From NCBI GenBank assembly GCA_046498405.1, contig JAWOAS010000011.1:1-64000 (forward strand): 64,000 bases of DNA. Direction: 5' to 3'. This DNA comes from T1Sed10-49 sp046498405 (GTDB lineage: Bacteria > Actinomycetota > Nitriliruptoria > Euzebyales > Egibacteraceae). Below are positions 55,332 to 62,887 of this stretch, in pieces. Position numbers and translations under genes: made by a program. Under the pieces are notes generated by a model, which had not been told where the DNA came from, made no database searches, and saw nothing but the letters and a program-made list of their open reading frames with translations. Position 1 is the first letter of the stretch, and the number at the start of each line of letters is the position of its first letter.

Positions 55332-56609
55332 TCAGCCGATCCGCTCCTTGATCCCGAGGATGCCCTGCGGCCGGAAGAGCAGGACGACGATGAGGACGAG
55401 CAGCGCCCAGACGTCCTTGAGCTCGGAGGTCAGCCAGATCGTCGAGACCTCGGTGACGATGCCGACGACGAGGCTGCCGACCGCCGCCCCGAAGGCGGTG
55501 CCGAGCCCCCCGAGGATGACGCCGGCGAACATCAGCAGGAGCAGCCGAAAGCCCATCATGTAGTTGACGTTCTCGACGACGCCGAGGAGCACGCCGCCGA
55601 GCGCGGCGAGGGCCCCACCGAGGATCCAGACGACGAGGATGATGTGCTTGACGTCGATGCCGGAGGACTCGGCGAGGTCGCGGTTGTCGGCGACGGCGCG
55701 CATCGCCTTGCCGAGGCGCGTGCGCTGCAGGAGGAAGGCCACGCCGAGCAGCACCGCGATGGAGAAGACCATGACCGTGAGGTCACGGGGGGTCACCCGC
55801 AACCCGAGGAGCTCGATCGGCGCCTGCACGGCGTAGCCCGAGTACGTGCGGCTCGACCCGCCGAAGACGATGAGCATGACGTGGCGCAGCACGAGCGTGA
55901 GGCCGATCGAGATGACGAGCATCTGGATGAGGCCGGTGCGCCGGTCGCGCAGGGGTCGCCACAGCCCGCGCTCGAGGCCCGCCCCGACGAGCCCTCCGAC
56001 GGCCGTCGCGAGCGCGAGCGCGGCGATGAGCGGCAGCTCCGGGCCGGTGGCGTTGAGGAAGTAGGCGACGATCGCCCCGAGGGTGACGAGCTCGCCGTGG
56101 GCGAAGTTGATGAGGCCGGTCGTGCCGAAGATCAGCGACAAGCCGATCGCCGTCATCGCGATGAGCAGGCCGAACAGCACCCCGTTGAGGAGGCTCTGCG
56201 GCAGTCGCGACAACGCGGTGGCCCCGGGGCCGCGCTCCTCGCCGAGCGCGAAGCCCACGGAGCGCTGCTGGTCGGTGCGGATGTCGACCTCGAGGCTCGC
56301 GCGGTCGGGGTCGCGCAGCCCCACCTCGGCCGGCAGGCTCTCCTCGAGCAGCGTCGCGGTGTAGGTGCCGGGGCCCGGCAGCGGGACGAACCACTCGCCC
56401 TCGTCGTCGGTGACCCCGAGGCCGACCTCGACGTCGTCCTCGTCGACGACGAGGACCTCGACGCCCTCGATCGGCTCCCGCTCGGCGTCGGAGATCCGGC
56501 CCTGGAGCGCCTCGCCGTCGTCGCCGTCCTGGGCGAGGGCGGGCGCCGCCGGCAGGGCGAGCAGCACGAGCACGAGTGGCGCCACCACCACGCGCCATGC
56601 ACGGCTCAT
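55332..56609 (-). CDS. livH: LivH permease with N-terminal exported beta-sandwich domain
   Basis: Permease of 425 residues, longer than the usual 290-310. A signal peptide (APLVLVLLALPAAPALA) is followed by about 95 residues resembling a carboxypeptidase-regulatory-like fold (LQGRISDAEREPIEGVEVLV, VTDDEGEWFVPLPGPGTYTA). From about residue 130 the permease starts with LNGVLFGLLIAMTAIGLSLI and has TTGLINFAHGELVTLG, the coupling loop TRLGKAMRAVADNRDLAESSG, and LLFRPQGILG at the C-terminus. The ATG at 56609 has AGGGAG upstream; further upstream the frame is not protein-like. The domain would sit outside the membrane facing the binding protein. Confidence 0.9.
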   Translation of the reverse strand: MSRAWRVVVAPLVLVLLALPAAPALAQDGDDGEALQGRISDAEREPIEGVEVLVVDEDDVEVGLGVTDDEGEWFVPLPGPGTYTATLLEESLPAEVGLRDPDRASLEVDIRTDQQRSVGFALGEERGPGATALSRLPQSLLNGVLFGLLIAMTAIGLSLIFGTTGLINFAHGELVTLGAIVAYFLNATGPELPLIAALALATAVGGLVGAGLERGLWRPLRDRRTGLIQMLVISIGLTLVLRHVMLIVFGGSSRTYSGYAVQAPIELLGLRVTPRDLTVMVFSIAVLLGVAFLLQRTRLGKAMRAVADNRDLAESSGIDVKHIILVVWILGGALAALGGVLLGVVENVNYMMGFRLLLLMFAGVILGGLGTAFGAAVGSLVVGIVTEVSTIWLTSELKDVWALLVLIVVLLFRPQGILGIKERIG

Positions 56610-56723
56610 CGCCCGCTCCCTGTCCCAGCGGCGCAGCGCGCGCCGTCGTGACGTCCCCGCCCGTCGCTGAGCGCAGGACCCGACTGCCTCGGTGCCACCG
56701 ACCATGGCCTCCCGATCGCTAGC

Positions 56724-56729
56724 AGTGTA
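56724..56729 (-). promoter_or_regulatory. Candidate -10 element for the liv operon
   Basis: TACACT on the minus strand, about 115 bases before livH, with TAGCGAT just downstream. No -35 match is convincing. The rest of the 195-base gap (56610-56804) holds nothing else I can support. Confidence 0.3.
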
Positions 56730-56804
56730 GTGGCCACACGCGCGAGCGCAGCCGCCGTGCGCCACTCGCTGCCCGGTCTCCCCCGTCCTTGACCTGCGCC
56801 ACGC

Positions 56805-57464
56805 TCACCCGGTCTCGCCGACGTAGCGCTCGACGACCTGCTCGGCGACGTCGCGCATCGTCGCGCGCCGCTGCATCGCCGTGCGCTGCAGCCAGCGGAA
56901 GGCGTCGGGCTCGGACAGGCCCTCGTGCTCCTGCAACAGCCCCTTGGCCCGCTCGACGACCTTGCGGGCCTCGAGGCGGTCGGTGAGGGTGCCGACCTCG
57001 TCCTCGAGCCCCCGCAGGTCCTCGAAGCGACCCGAGGCGATCTCGATCGCCGGGAGGAGGTCGTGCTTCTGGAACGGCTTGACGAGGTAGGCCATCGCGC
57101 CGGCGGCCCGCGCCCGCTCGATGAGGTCGCGCTGGCTGAACGCCGTGAGGATGAGCACCGCCGAGAGGCGCTCGGAGGTGATCTGCTCGGCCGCCTGGAT
57201 GCCGTCCATCACCGGCATCTTGATGTCGAGGATCGCGAGGTCGGGCCGCAGCTCGCGCGCGAGGCGCACCGCGGTGGCGCCATCGCTGACCTCGGCGACG
57301 ACGTCGAAGCCCTCCTCCTCGAGCATCTCCTTGAGGTCGAGGCGAATGAGGGCCTCGTCCTCGGCGATGAGCACGCGGACCGGCGCGCGCGGGGAGGTCT
57401 CCCGCGCGTCCTCGTCGACCTCGCCCACCCGGTCCTCCTCGCCCGCGTCGTCGGTCCTCGCCAC
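56805..57464 (-). CDS. Response regulator with ANTAR RNA-binding domain
   Basis: Two-domain regulator (219 residues). The receiver domain has VRVLIAEDEALIRLDLKEML, the phospho-acceptor Asp80 in LAILDIKMPVMDG and the conserved Lys in YLVKPF. The C-terminal ANTAR domain (about residues 155-212) has LEARKVVERAKGLLQEHEGLSEPDAFRWLQ. Such proteins bind paired hairpins in RNA leaders and prevent termination, and they often control nitrogen or amino-acid uptake genes; its location next to the liv operon fits this. A GTG start and GGGAGG precede it. No histidine kinase is adjacent. Confidence 0.93.
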   Translation of the reverse strand: MARTDDAGEEDRVGEVDEDARETSPRAPVRVLIAEDEALIRLDLKEMLEEEGFDVVAEVSDGATAVRLARELRPDLAILDIKMPVMDGIQAAEQITSERLSAVLILTAFSQRDLIERARAAGAMAYLVKPFQKHDLLPAIEIASGRFEDLRGLEDEVGTLTDRLEARKVVERAKGLLQEHEGLSEPDAFRWLQRTAMQRRATMRDVAEQVVERYVGETG

Positions 57465-57481
57465 CTCGCCCTCCCGGTCCC

Positions 57482-57772
57482 TCAGCGCTGCTCGAGCATC
57501 CCCTCGAGGATGCGGTCCTGCTCGGCGAGGAGCGCAGCCACCCGACCGGCGGCCTCGTCGCGCTGCGCCCGGGCACGGCGGGCGTCCTCCTCGGCGTCGG
57601 CGCGCTCGCGCTCGGCCAGCGGCGTCTGGGCGACGAGCGCCTTCGTGCGGGCCTCCTCGGCGAGCCCCTCGACGTAGGCGACCTGCTCGTCGAGGACCCG
57701 CACCTGCTCGCGCAGGCGCCGGACCTCGTCGCGGAGCGCGTGGAGGCGTCGCTCCGGGCCGCCCAGGCGCAT
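57482..57772 (-). CDS. Small coiled-coil protein upstream of the ANTAR regulator
   Basis: Hypothetical protein of 96 residues. Almost the whole sequence is heptad-like (LHALRDEVRRLREQVRVLDEQ, ALLAEQDRILEGML), giving a long coiled coil without signal or membrane segments. It ends 17 bases before the regulator's start, so cotranscription is likely, and it could interact with the regulator. No known family recognised. Confidence 0.65.
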   Translation of the reverse strand: MRLGGPERRLHALRDEVRRLREQVRVLDEQVAYVEGLAEEARTKALVAQTPLAERERADAEEDARRARAQRDEAAGRVAALLAEQDRILEGMLEQR

Positions 57773-57883
57773 GCCGCGTCCTCCCTCGCTCGCTCCGCTG
57801 TCCCAGCCGTCGGTGAGCCGCGCCTCGGCGCCGGGCCGCGGAGTCTACGCGACCCGCGGTCGAGCCTCAGCACGCGTCGGCCG

Positions 57884-57966
57884 TGCCGGGAGAGGGGCTC
57901 GAACCCTCACGTCCAGAGGACACCGTGGTTTGAGCACGGCCTGTCTACCCGTTCCAGCATCCCGGC
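57884..57966 (-). tRNA. tRNA-Leu (anticodon CAA)
   Basis: Type II tRNA of 83 bases. The acceptor arm GCCGGGA pairs with TCCCGGC, discriminator A at 57884 and CCA not encoded. The anticodon stem CCGTG/CACGG encloses the loop CTCAAAC, giving CAA, which reads UUG. The long variable arm (TGTCCTCTGGACG) and the T-arm loop TTCGAGC are clear. Confidence 0.95.
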
Positions 57967-57975
57967 GGCGCGCGC

Positions 57976-57981
57976 ATTGTG
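57976..57981 (-). promoter_or_regulatory. Candidate -10 element of tRNA-Leu
   Basis: CACAAT on the minus strand ends nine bases before the mature 5' end. The -35 area (CTGCGG) is poor. It lies divergent from the promoter of the UbiA-like gene. Confidence 0.4.
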
Positions 57982-58009
57982 ACAGGTTCGGCCACCTCCC
58001 CGCAGCCGG

Positions 58010-58015
58010 TAGCCT
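58010..58015 (+). promoter_or_regulatory. Candidate -10 element for the UbiA-like gene
   Basis: TAGCCT about 54 bases before the GTG at 58069; it repeats the -10 sequence of the first dpp operon. Confidence 0.35.
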
Positions 58016-58068
58016 TGGCGCGCACCGCGTCCCCGCCGCCGGCCCGACGGCCGGCCACGAGGAGCCCC

Positions 58069-58908
58069 GTGACCGCACCGCGCACCGACGCCACGGCCGA
58101 CCTCGCCCGGGTCGTCCGTGGTGCGCTCGTGCTCGCGGCGTCGACGCGGGTCGCCGCGCTCGCCTTCTCGACCCCCTATCTCCTGGCCTGGACGGCGGGG
58201 CTCGACCCCTCCGGGCGCATCGGCCTCGCCCTCGCCCACGGCGCGACGCTGCTCGCCGCCGGCGTCTGGTCGAGCCTCGCCGACGCCGAGCGCGGGCACG
58301 ATCCGCGGCTCAGCCTCGCGCGCGACCCGCGCTGGGTCGACCTCGACCTCGCCCGCGTGGCACTCGGGCCGCTGCTCATCGCCGCGGTGCTCGGCAGTCT
58401 CGTCGCCCTGCGCCTGCACCTCGCGATCGGGCTCGGCGCCCTCGCGCTGCTCGTGCTGGCCCGGCTGTGGACGCGGGCGCCGCGTGGCGCGCGCGGCGTC
58501 GTCGGACCCGAGGTCGTCGGGCCGGCGCTCGTCGTCCTCGCCCCGGCGGCAGGGCTGCGGTGGCTGGCCGGCGGCGACGTCCCGGTGCTGTCGGTGGCCT
58601 CGGCGGCGGCCTGCCTCGCAGCACTCGTCCTCGCGATCCACCTGCGCGACCACGACCGCGACGTCGCCGAGGGCGTGCCGACGCTCGCAACGCGACGGCC
58701 CCGCCGCGCCGCCCAGGCCCTGGGCGCGTGCGGGGCCGTCGGTGGGCTCAGTGGCATCGCCACGCTCATGCTGCCGCTCGGCGCGGCGACGCTGACGGGG
58801 CTCGTCGGCGGCCTCGGGGTGATCGCCGCGCTGCCCCTGGCTCGCGGCCGGGTGCCCGCGCTGGCCGCCGCCCACGCGCTGCTCGCGCTGTCCTGGCTCG
58901 CCCGCTGA
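58069..58908 (+). CDS. UbiA-like prenyltransferase-family membrane protein
   Basis: Polytopic membrane protein (279 residues) with about eight hydrophobic segments. The loop HLRDHDRDVAEGVPTLATR has the form of the second Asp-rich motif of the UbiA superfamily (D..D followed by a basic, hydroxylated residue pair). The first NDxxD motif is not recognisable; the equivalent place has SSLADAERGHDPRLSLARDP. It may be a divergent UbiA enzyme attaching an isoprenoid to an acceptor, or a family member with lost activity. The GTG start has GAGGAG 5 bases upstream. It faces the PEP-utiliser gene tail-to-tail. Confidence 0.6.
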   Translation: MTAPRTDATADLARVVRGALVLAASTRVAALAFSTPYLLAWTAGLDPSGRIGLALAHGATLLAAGVWSSLADAERGHDPRLSLARDPRWVDLDLARVALGPLLIAAVLGSLVALRLHLAIGLGALALLVLARLWTRAPRGARGVVGPEVVGPALVVLAPAAGLRWLAGGDVPVLSVASAAACLAALVLAIHLRDHDRDVAEGVPTLATRRPRRAAQALGACGAVGGLSGIATLMLPLGAATLTGLVGGLGVIAALPLARGRVPALAAAHALLALSWLAR

Positions 58909-58932
58909 GCCACCGGCGCGTCGCGGTGGCCG

Positions 58933-61236
58933 TCAGGCCACGCCGAGGCGCTCGACGACGCCGACGTCGGCGCGGACGCGCACCCGGTCGCCGTCGGCGA
59001 TGGCCGACGTCGCGCCGTCGACGGCGGTGACCGCCGGCAGGCCGAGCTCGCGCAGGACGATCGAGCCGTGGGAGAGGTCCCCGCCGGTCTCGACGACGAC
59101 GGCCGCGCAGTGCGCGAACGTCGGCACCCAGCCGGCGTCGACGCTCGGCGCGACGAGGACGACCGCCGACCCGTCGGCCCGCGTGGGCGGGGCGGTCGCG
59201 GGCTCGTCGCGGCGCCAGGCCACCCCCTCGACCTCGCCGCGGGTGAGGCTGCGGCCCCGCAGGCGCGTGCGAGGCGGGCGCGGGTCGACGCCGCCAGTGC
59301 GGAAGCGCTCGGGATCGTCGCTGCGGCGGAAGACCTCGGGGAAGCGGTAGCCGGCCAGGCGCGCGCGCTCCTCGCGCCTGCGCGCGGCCTCGGCCGGCGC
59401 GAGCCGCCAGCCGTCGTCGAGGGCGCGGGCCTCGTCGACCGCGAGCAGCCAGAGGTCCTCGGCGCGCGGCAGGCGGCCGTCGGCCTCGGCGGTGGCCGCG
59501 AGCGCGAGCAGCCCGGCGCGCAGGTCGGCGAAGGCCGTCATCGCCTCGCTGCGCAGCCGCTCGCGCGTGGCGATCGTCCCCCGCGCCGCGCGCCAGAGCG
59601 GGGCCAGCGCCCGCGCCCGCCACGACCGGCGCGGCGCGGACGCGGGCTCGCGCGGCGGCGTCGCGGCGACGGCGAGCAGGGCCGCGGGGTCCTCGGCGAA
59701 GCGCGGGCGGGCGAGGTCGGACTCGTAGATCCCGCGGTGGCCGTGCGCGGCGAGGTAGCGCGACCAGCCCGCGCGCACCTCGGGGTCGTCGGGCAGCGCC
59801 CCACCGCGCAGGGCCTCGGCCGCGCCGGGGCGGGTCGCGACGAGCGCCCGCAGGTCGTCGAGGTCGGTGGCCATGCGCGTCGCGGCGCTGCGACCCTCGC
59901 GACCGAGCTCGGCGAGCACCCCGGCGCGGGCGAGCGCGGCCACGGGCAGGCTCATCGCGTTGGCGAGGCCGAACATCTCGGTGACGAGGCCGGCGTAGCA
60001 GGCCTCGGCCACGGCGACCGCCTCGCGGAAGCTCGCGGGTCGCGGCGCGGCGGCGCGTCGCAGGAGCGCGCCGGTGCGCCGCGCCGAGCCGGTCACCCCG
60101 AGCTGGCGCACCCCGAGGCGGGCCAGCGCGGGCAGCTTGCGGGCCAGCCGGACCGGTCGCGGGCCGACGTCGGGCTCGTCGAGGCCGGCCGCGCCGCCCA
60201 TCGCGTCGGTGACCAGGCGCGTGGGCAGGCCGAGGTGGCGCAGGAGGTCGCGCAGGAGCGAGCGGTTGAGGAACGGCCGCCCGGCGACGACCTCGACGAA
60301 GGGTCGCCCCGCCGGCAGGGTCGCGTCGGCGGCGCGGTAGTACCCGAAGAGCCGCGGGGCGGTGTCGGCGATGAGGCTCGTCATGAACGCCGAGGGCAGG
60401 GCCGGCAGGATCTCCTTGTGGTTGGCCACGGTCAGGACCTCGTCGCGCACGATCCCACGGGTCAGGGGCCGGACCTGGAGGAGCCAGCACGTCTGCCCGT
60501 CGTCGGCCCACTCGACGTCCCAGTCGCCGCGCCCCAGGACGAGGCGCACCCTGCGCAGCAGCCGCGCGAGGCGCGCGGCGAACGGTGGCGCGCCCGCGGG
60601 CACGCGCGGGCGCTCGAGGGGCTCGAGGCGCTCGAGGAGCAGCCGGCGGCCGGTGACCCGCCCGGCGAGCAGGCGGTCGGCGAGGCCGTCGGTCCAGGCG
60701 ACGACGTCGTCGAGGTGGTCGGTCTCGGTGGCCGCGACCCCCGCGTGGCGTGCCGGCACCATCGCGAGGAGCAGCACGTCGCGTCGCGGCGGCGCGTCGC
60801 CACCGCCGCAGGCCCGGACCCGCCCACCGCCGGACGCACGGCCCTGCCCGCCACCGGAGGCGCGCACCGTCTCGATCGCGGCGAGCAGCGCCGCGGGGTC
60901 GGCGCCGTCGACGTCGAGCAGGCTCGTGTAGCGACCGGCCTGCGCTGAGCCCTCGGCGTCCTCACCCTCGAAGGCCGAGCGCACCGCGACGCGCGCGGGC
61001 GCCGCGACGAGGCCACCGGCCACGGGGCCACCACTGGCGACGAGGCCGGCAGCGGCCAGGCGCGACCGCGGGTCCCGGGTGGCGCAACGCCGCAGCCGCG
61101 CGGCGGCCTCCTCGGGCACGATCGCGCCGCGCGGCACCGGCAGGCCCGCCCGCGCGGTGTCGTGGAGGCGGGCGGCCTTCGGCGCGACCGGCCCGGCGGG
61201 CTCGGCCCCGCCGAGGACGAGCGCGCGGGGGGTCAT
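58933..61236 (-). CDS. Rifampin-phosphotransferase-like ATP/His phosphotransferase
   Basis: Protein of 767 residues with pyruvate-phosphate-dikinase-type domains. The N-terminal ATP-grasp domain starts with LGGAEPAGPVAPKAARLHD...AGLPVPRGAIV, and has AVRSAFEGEDAEGSAQAGRY and WDVEWADDGQTCWLLQVRPL. The C-terminal swivelling domain carries the phospho-histidine motif TGGDLSHGSIVLRELGLPAV (His723). No PEP/pyruvate-binding barrel is present, so the order ATP-linker-His matches rifampin phosphotransferase rather than PEP synthase. The ligand, probably a small hydrophobic molecule, is unknown. ATG is shared with the stop of the upstream hydrolase (ATGA). Confidence 0.82.
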   Translation of the reverse strand: MTPRALVLGGAEPAGPVAPKAARLHDTARAGLPVPRGAIVPEEAAARLRRCATRDPRSRLAAAGLVASGGPVAGGLVAAPARVAVRSAFEGEDAEGSAQAGRYTSLLDVDGADPAALLAAIETVRASGGGQGRASGGGRVRACGGGDAPPRRDVLLLAMVPARHAGVAATETDHLDDVVAWTDGLADRLLAGRVTGRRLLLERLEPLERPRVPAGAPPFAARLARLLRRVRLVLGRGDWDVEWADDGQTCWLLQVRPLTRGIVRDEVLTVANHKEILPALPSAFMTSLIADTAPRLFGYYRAADATLPAGRPFVEVVAGRPFLNRSLLRDLLRHLGLPTRLVTDAMGGAAGLDEPDVGPRPVRLARKLPALARLGVRQLGVTGSARRTGALLRRAAAPRPASFREAVAVAEACYAGLVTEMFGLANAMSLPVAALARAGVLAELGREGRSAATRMATDLDDLRALVATRPGAAEALRGGALPDDPEVRAGWSRYLAAHGHRGIYESDLARPRFAEDPAALLAVAATPPREPASAPRRSWRARALAPLWRAARGTIATRERLRSEAMTAFADLRAGLLALAATAEADGRLPRAEDLWLLAVDEARALDDGWRLAPAEAARRREERARLAGYRFPEVFRRSDDPERFRTGGVDPRPPRTRLRGRSLTRGEVEGVAWRRDEPATAPPTRADGSAVVLVAPSVDAGWVPTFAHCAAVVVETGGDLSHGSIVLRELGLPAVTAVDGATSAIADGDRVRVRADVGVVERLGVA

Positions 61237-61985
61237 GCGGCGGGCGCGGCGACGAGGCCGCGGGCGAGGTCGGCGACGCGCCGCGCGTAGGCGCGGGGGT
61301 CGTCGAGCATCGGGAAGTGGTCCCACCCGGGCACCTGAACGATCTCGGCCCGCGGCAGCAGAGCCCGGTAGTCGCCGACCTGCTCGACGGCGAGCACGCG
61401 CTCCTCCTCGCCCCACAGCAGGACCGCCGGCACGTCGACGGGGTCCAGCGAGGCGAACCACTCGGCGTCGATGAGGCGGAACATCGTCCCGAAGGCCGCG
61501 CAGCGCCCGTAGGCGGCGAGCATGCGGTCGGCGACGTCGCGGGGCGTCTCCGGCGACAGCGCGAGGCGGCGCAGCAGCGGCCGTGCCGGTCGGGCGGCGA
61601 TCGCGTGCTGGAGCAGGCGCGTCGCGCCGGGCAGGCGCATGAGGCGCGGCAGCGCGCGCTCGTCGAGGCGGGTGCCGACCGGCGCGTGGAGGATGACGCC
61701 GTCGACCTGCCCGGCGTGGCGCTGGAGGAGGTCGAGGGCCAGCGCGCCACCGATGCCGTGGCCGAGCAGGACCCGCGGACGTGGCGCGGCGAGCACGTGG
61801 TCGGCGAGGGCCTCGGCGTAGCCGGCGACGTCGGCCAGCGCCGGGTCGGCGGGCACGTCGGGGAAGCCGGGCAGGGTCGGGGCGATGAGCCGCACCCCGG
61901 CGGGCAGGTGCTCGTGGAGGAGGGCGAAGCGCAGGCCTCCCCCGCCGTTGCCGTGCGCCGCGACGATCGTCACCGGTGGGCTCAT
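61233..61985 (-). CDS. Alpha/beta-hydrolase-fold protein lacking the nucleophile
   Basis: Alpha/beta-hydrolase-fold protein (250 residues): VTIVAAHGNGGGGLRFALL, LIAPTLPGFPDVP, and the elbow LLGHGIGGALALD, where Gly77 takes the place of the usual Ser. The acid position reads GEEERVL and the catalytic His is kept in PGWDHFPMLDDP (His223). Without the nucleophile it would not be a normal hydrolase; it may be a binding or non-hydrolytic member. It overlaps the phosphotransferase-like gene by four bases, so both are made together. Confidence 0.8.
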   Translation of the reverse strand: MSPPVTIVAAHGNGGGGLRFALLHEHLPAGVRLIAPTLPGFPDVPADPALADVAGYAEALADHVLAAPRPRVLLGHGIGGALALDLLQRHAGQVDGVILHAPVGTRLDERALPRLMRLPGATRLLQHAIAARPARPLLRRLALSPETPRDVADRMLAAYGRCAAFGTMFRLIDAEWFASLDPVDVPAVLLWGEEERVLAVEQVGDYRALLPRAEIVQVPGWDHFPMLDDPRAYARRVADLARGLVAAPAA

Positions 61986-62100
61986 GCGCCCTCGCCTACC
62001 CGCCGGCGCGCTGACCTACCCCCGCCGGGCCCGACCGCGGCGGACCACAGGCGTGCCATCGCGCTCGAGGTGGGTATGAACCCCGGCCGGAGGGGGCACC

Positions 62101-62115
62101 GAGGGCGCAGCCCTC
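62101..62115 (+). other. Small hairpin before the SDR gene
   Basis: GAGGGC-GCA-GCCCTC ends about 20 bases before the start at 62135, just ahead of the GGAAGGGA ribosome site. The 149-base divergent gap around it has no clear -10 element. Confidence 0.3.
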
Positions 62116-62134
62116 TCGACGGAAGGGACCCGCC

Positions 62135-62887
62135 ATGACGGAGCAACCGGTCGCGCTCGTGCTCGGCGGCGGTGGGGGCATCGGCAGCGCCCTCACCCGT
62201 CGCCTCGCCGGCGCCGGCCACCATGTCGTCGTCGCCGGACGACGCCGCGAGCCGCTCGAGGCCCTCGCCGCGGAGATCGGCGGCGGCGTCGAGGTGCGCC
62301 TCGCCGACGCGACCGACCCCGACGCCGTCGACGCCCTCGTCGAGGGCGTCATCGAGGCGCACGGCCGCCTCGACGCCGCGGCGAACACCGTGGGGTCGCT
62401 CCTGCTCAAGCCCGCCCACCGCACGAGCGTCGAGGAGTACCGGCAGGTCATCGCCACGAACCTCGACAGCGCGTTCTTCCTCGTGCGCGCGACGACGAAG
62501 GCGATGCAGCGCAGCGGCGGGGCCATCGCGCTCGTCTCGTCGGTGGCCGGCCGCTTCGGGATGAACCACCACGAGGCGATCGCCGCGGCCAAGGCCGGCG
62601 TCGAGGGCCTCGTCGTCGCCGCGGCGGCCTCCCACGCCGCGCGCGGGATCCGCGTCAACGCCGTGGCCCCCGGCCTCGTCGCCACCCCGATGACCGAGCG
62701 GCTCACGAGCAACGAGACCTCCCGCAAGGTCAGCGAGCAGATGCACCCCCTGGGGCGCCTCGGCGAGCCCGACGACGTCGCCTCGGCACTGGCATGGCTG
62801 CTCGACCCCGCCAATGGCTGGGTCACCGGCCAGGTCCTCGGCGTCGACGGCGGCATGGGCAGCGTCCAGCCGCGGCGGACCGGCTGA
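62135..62887 (+). CDS. Short-chain dehydrogenase/reductase-family protein, no catalytic Tyr
   Basis: SDR-fold protein (250 residues). The nucleotide-binding glycines are ALVLGGGGGIGSAL, and the conserved Ser is in IALVSSVAG (about 135-136). At the expected YxxxK position the sequence is EAIAAAKAG: Lys153 is present but Ile149 replaces Tyr. The family-typical VNAVAPGLVATPM and LGVDGGMGS tail are intact. An unusual reductase mechanism or a binding function is possible. It ends in TGATG, overlapping the start of the next gene by one base. Confidence 0.85.
   Translation: MTEQPVALVLGGGGGIGSALTRRLAGAGHHVVVAGRRREPLEALAAEIGGGVEVRLADATDPDAVDALVEGVIEAHGRLDAAANTVGSLLLKPAHRTSVEEYRQVIATNLDSAFFLVRATTKAMQRSGGAIALVSSVAGRFGMNHHEAIAAAKAGVEGLVVAAAASHAARGIRVNAVAPGLVATPMTERLTSNETSRKVSEQMHPLGRLGEPDDVASALAWLLDPANGWVTGQVLGVDGGMGSVQPRRTG

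Noticed and set aside
58933..61236. PEP synthase or pyruvate phosphate dikinase
   Set aside because: The PEP/pyruvate-binding barrel is missing and the phospho-His domain is at the C-terminus.
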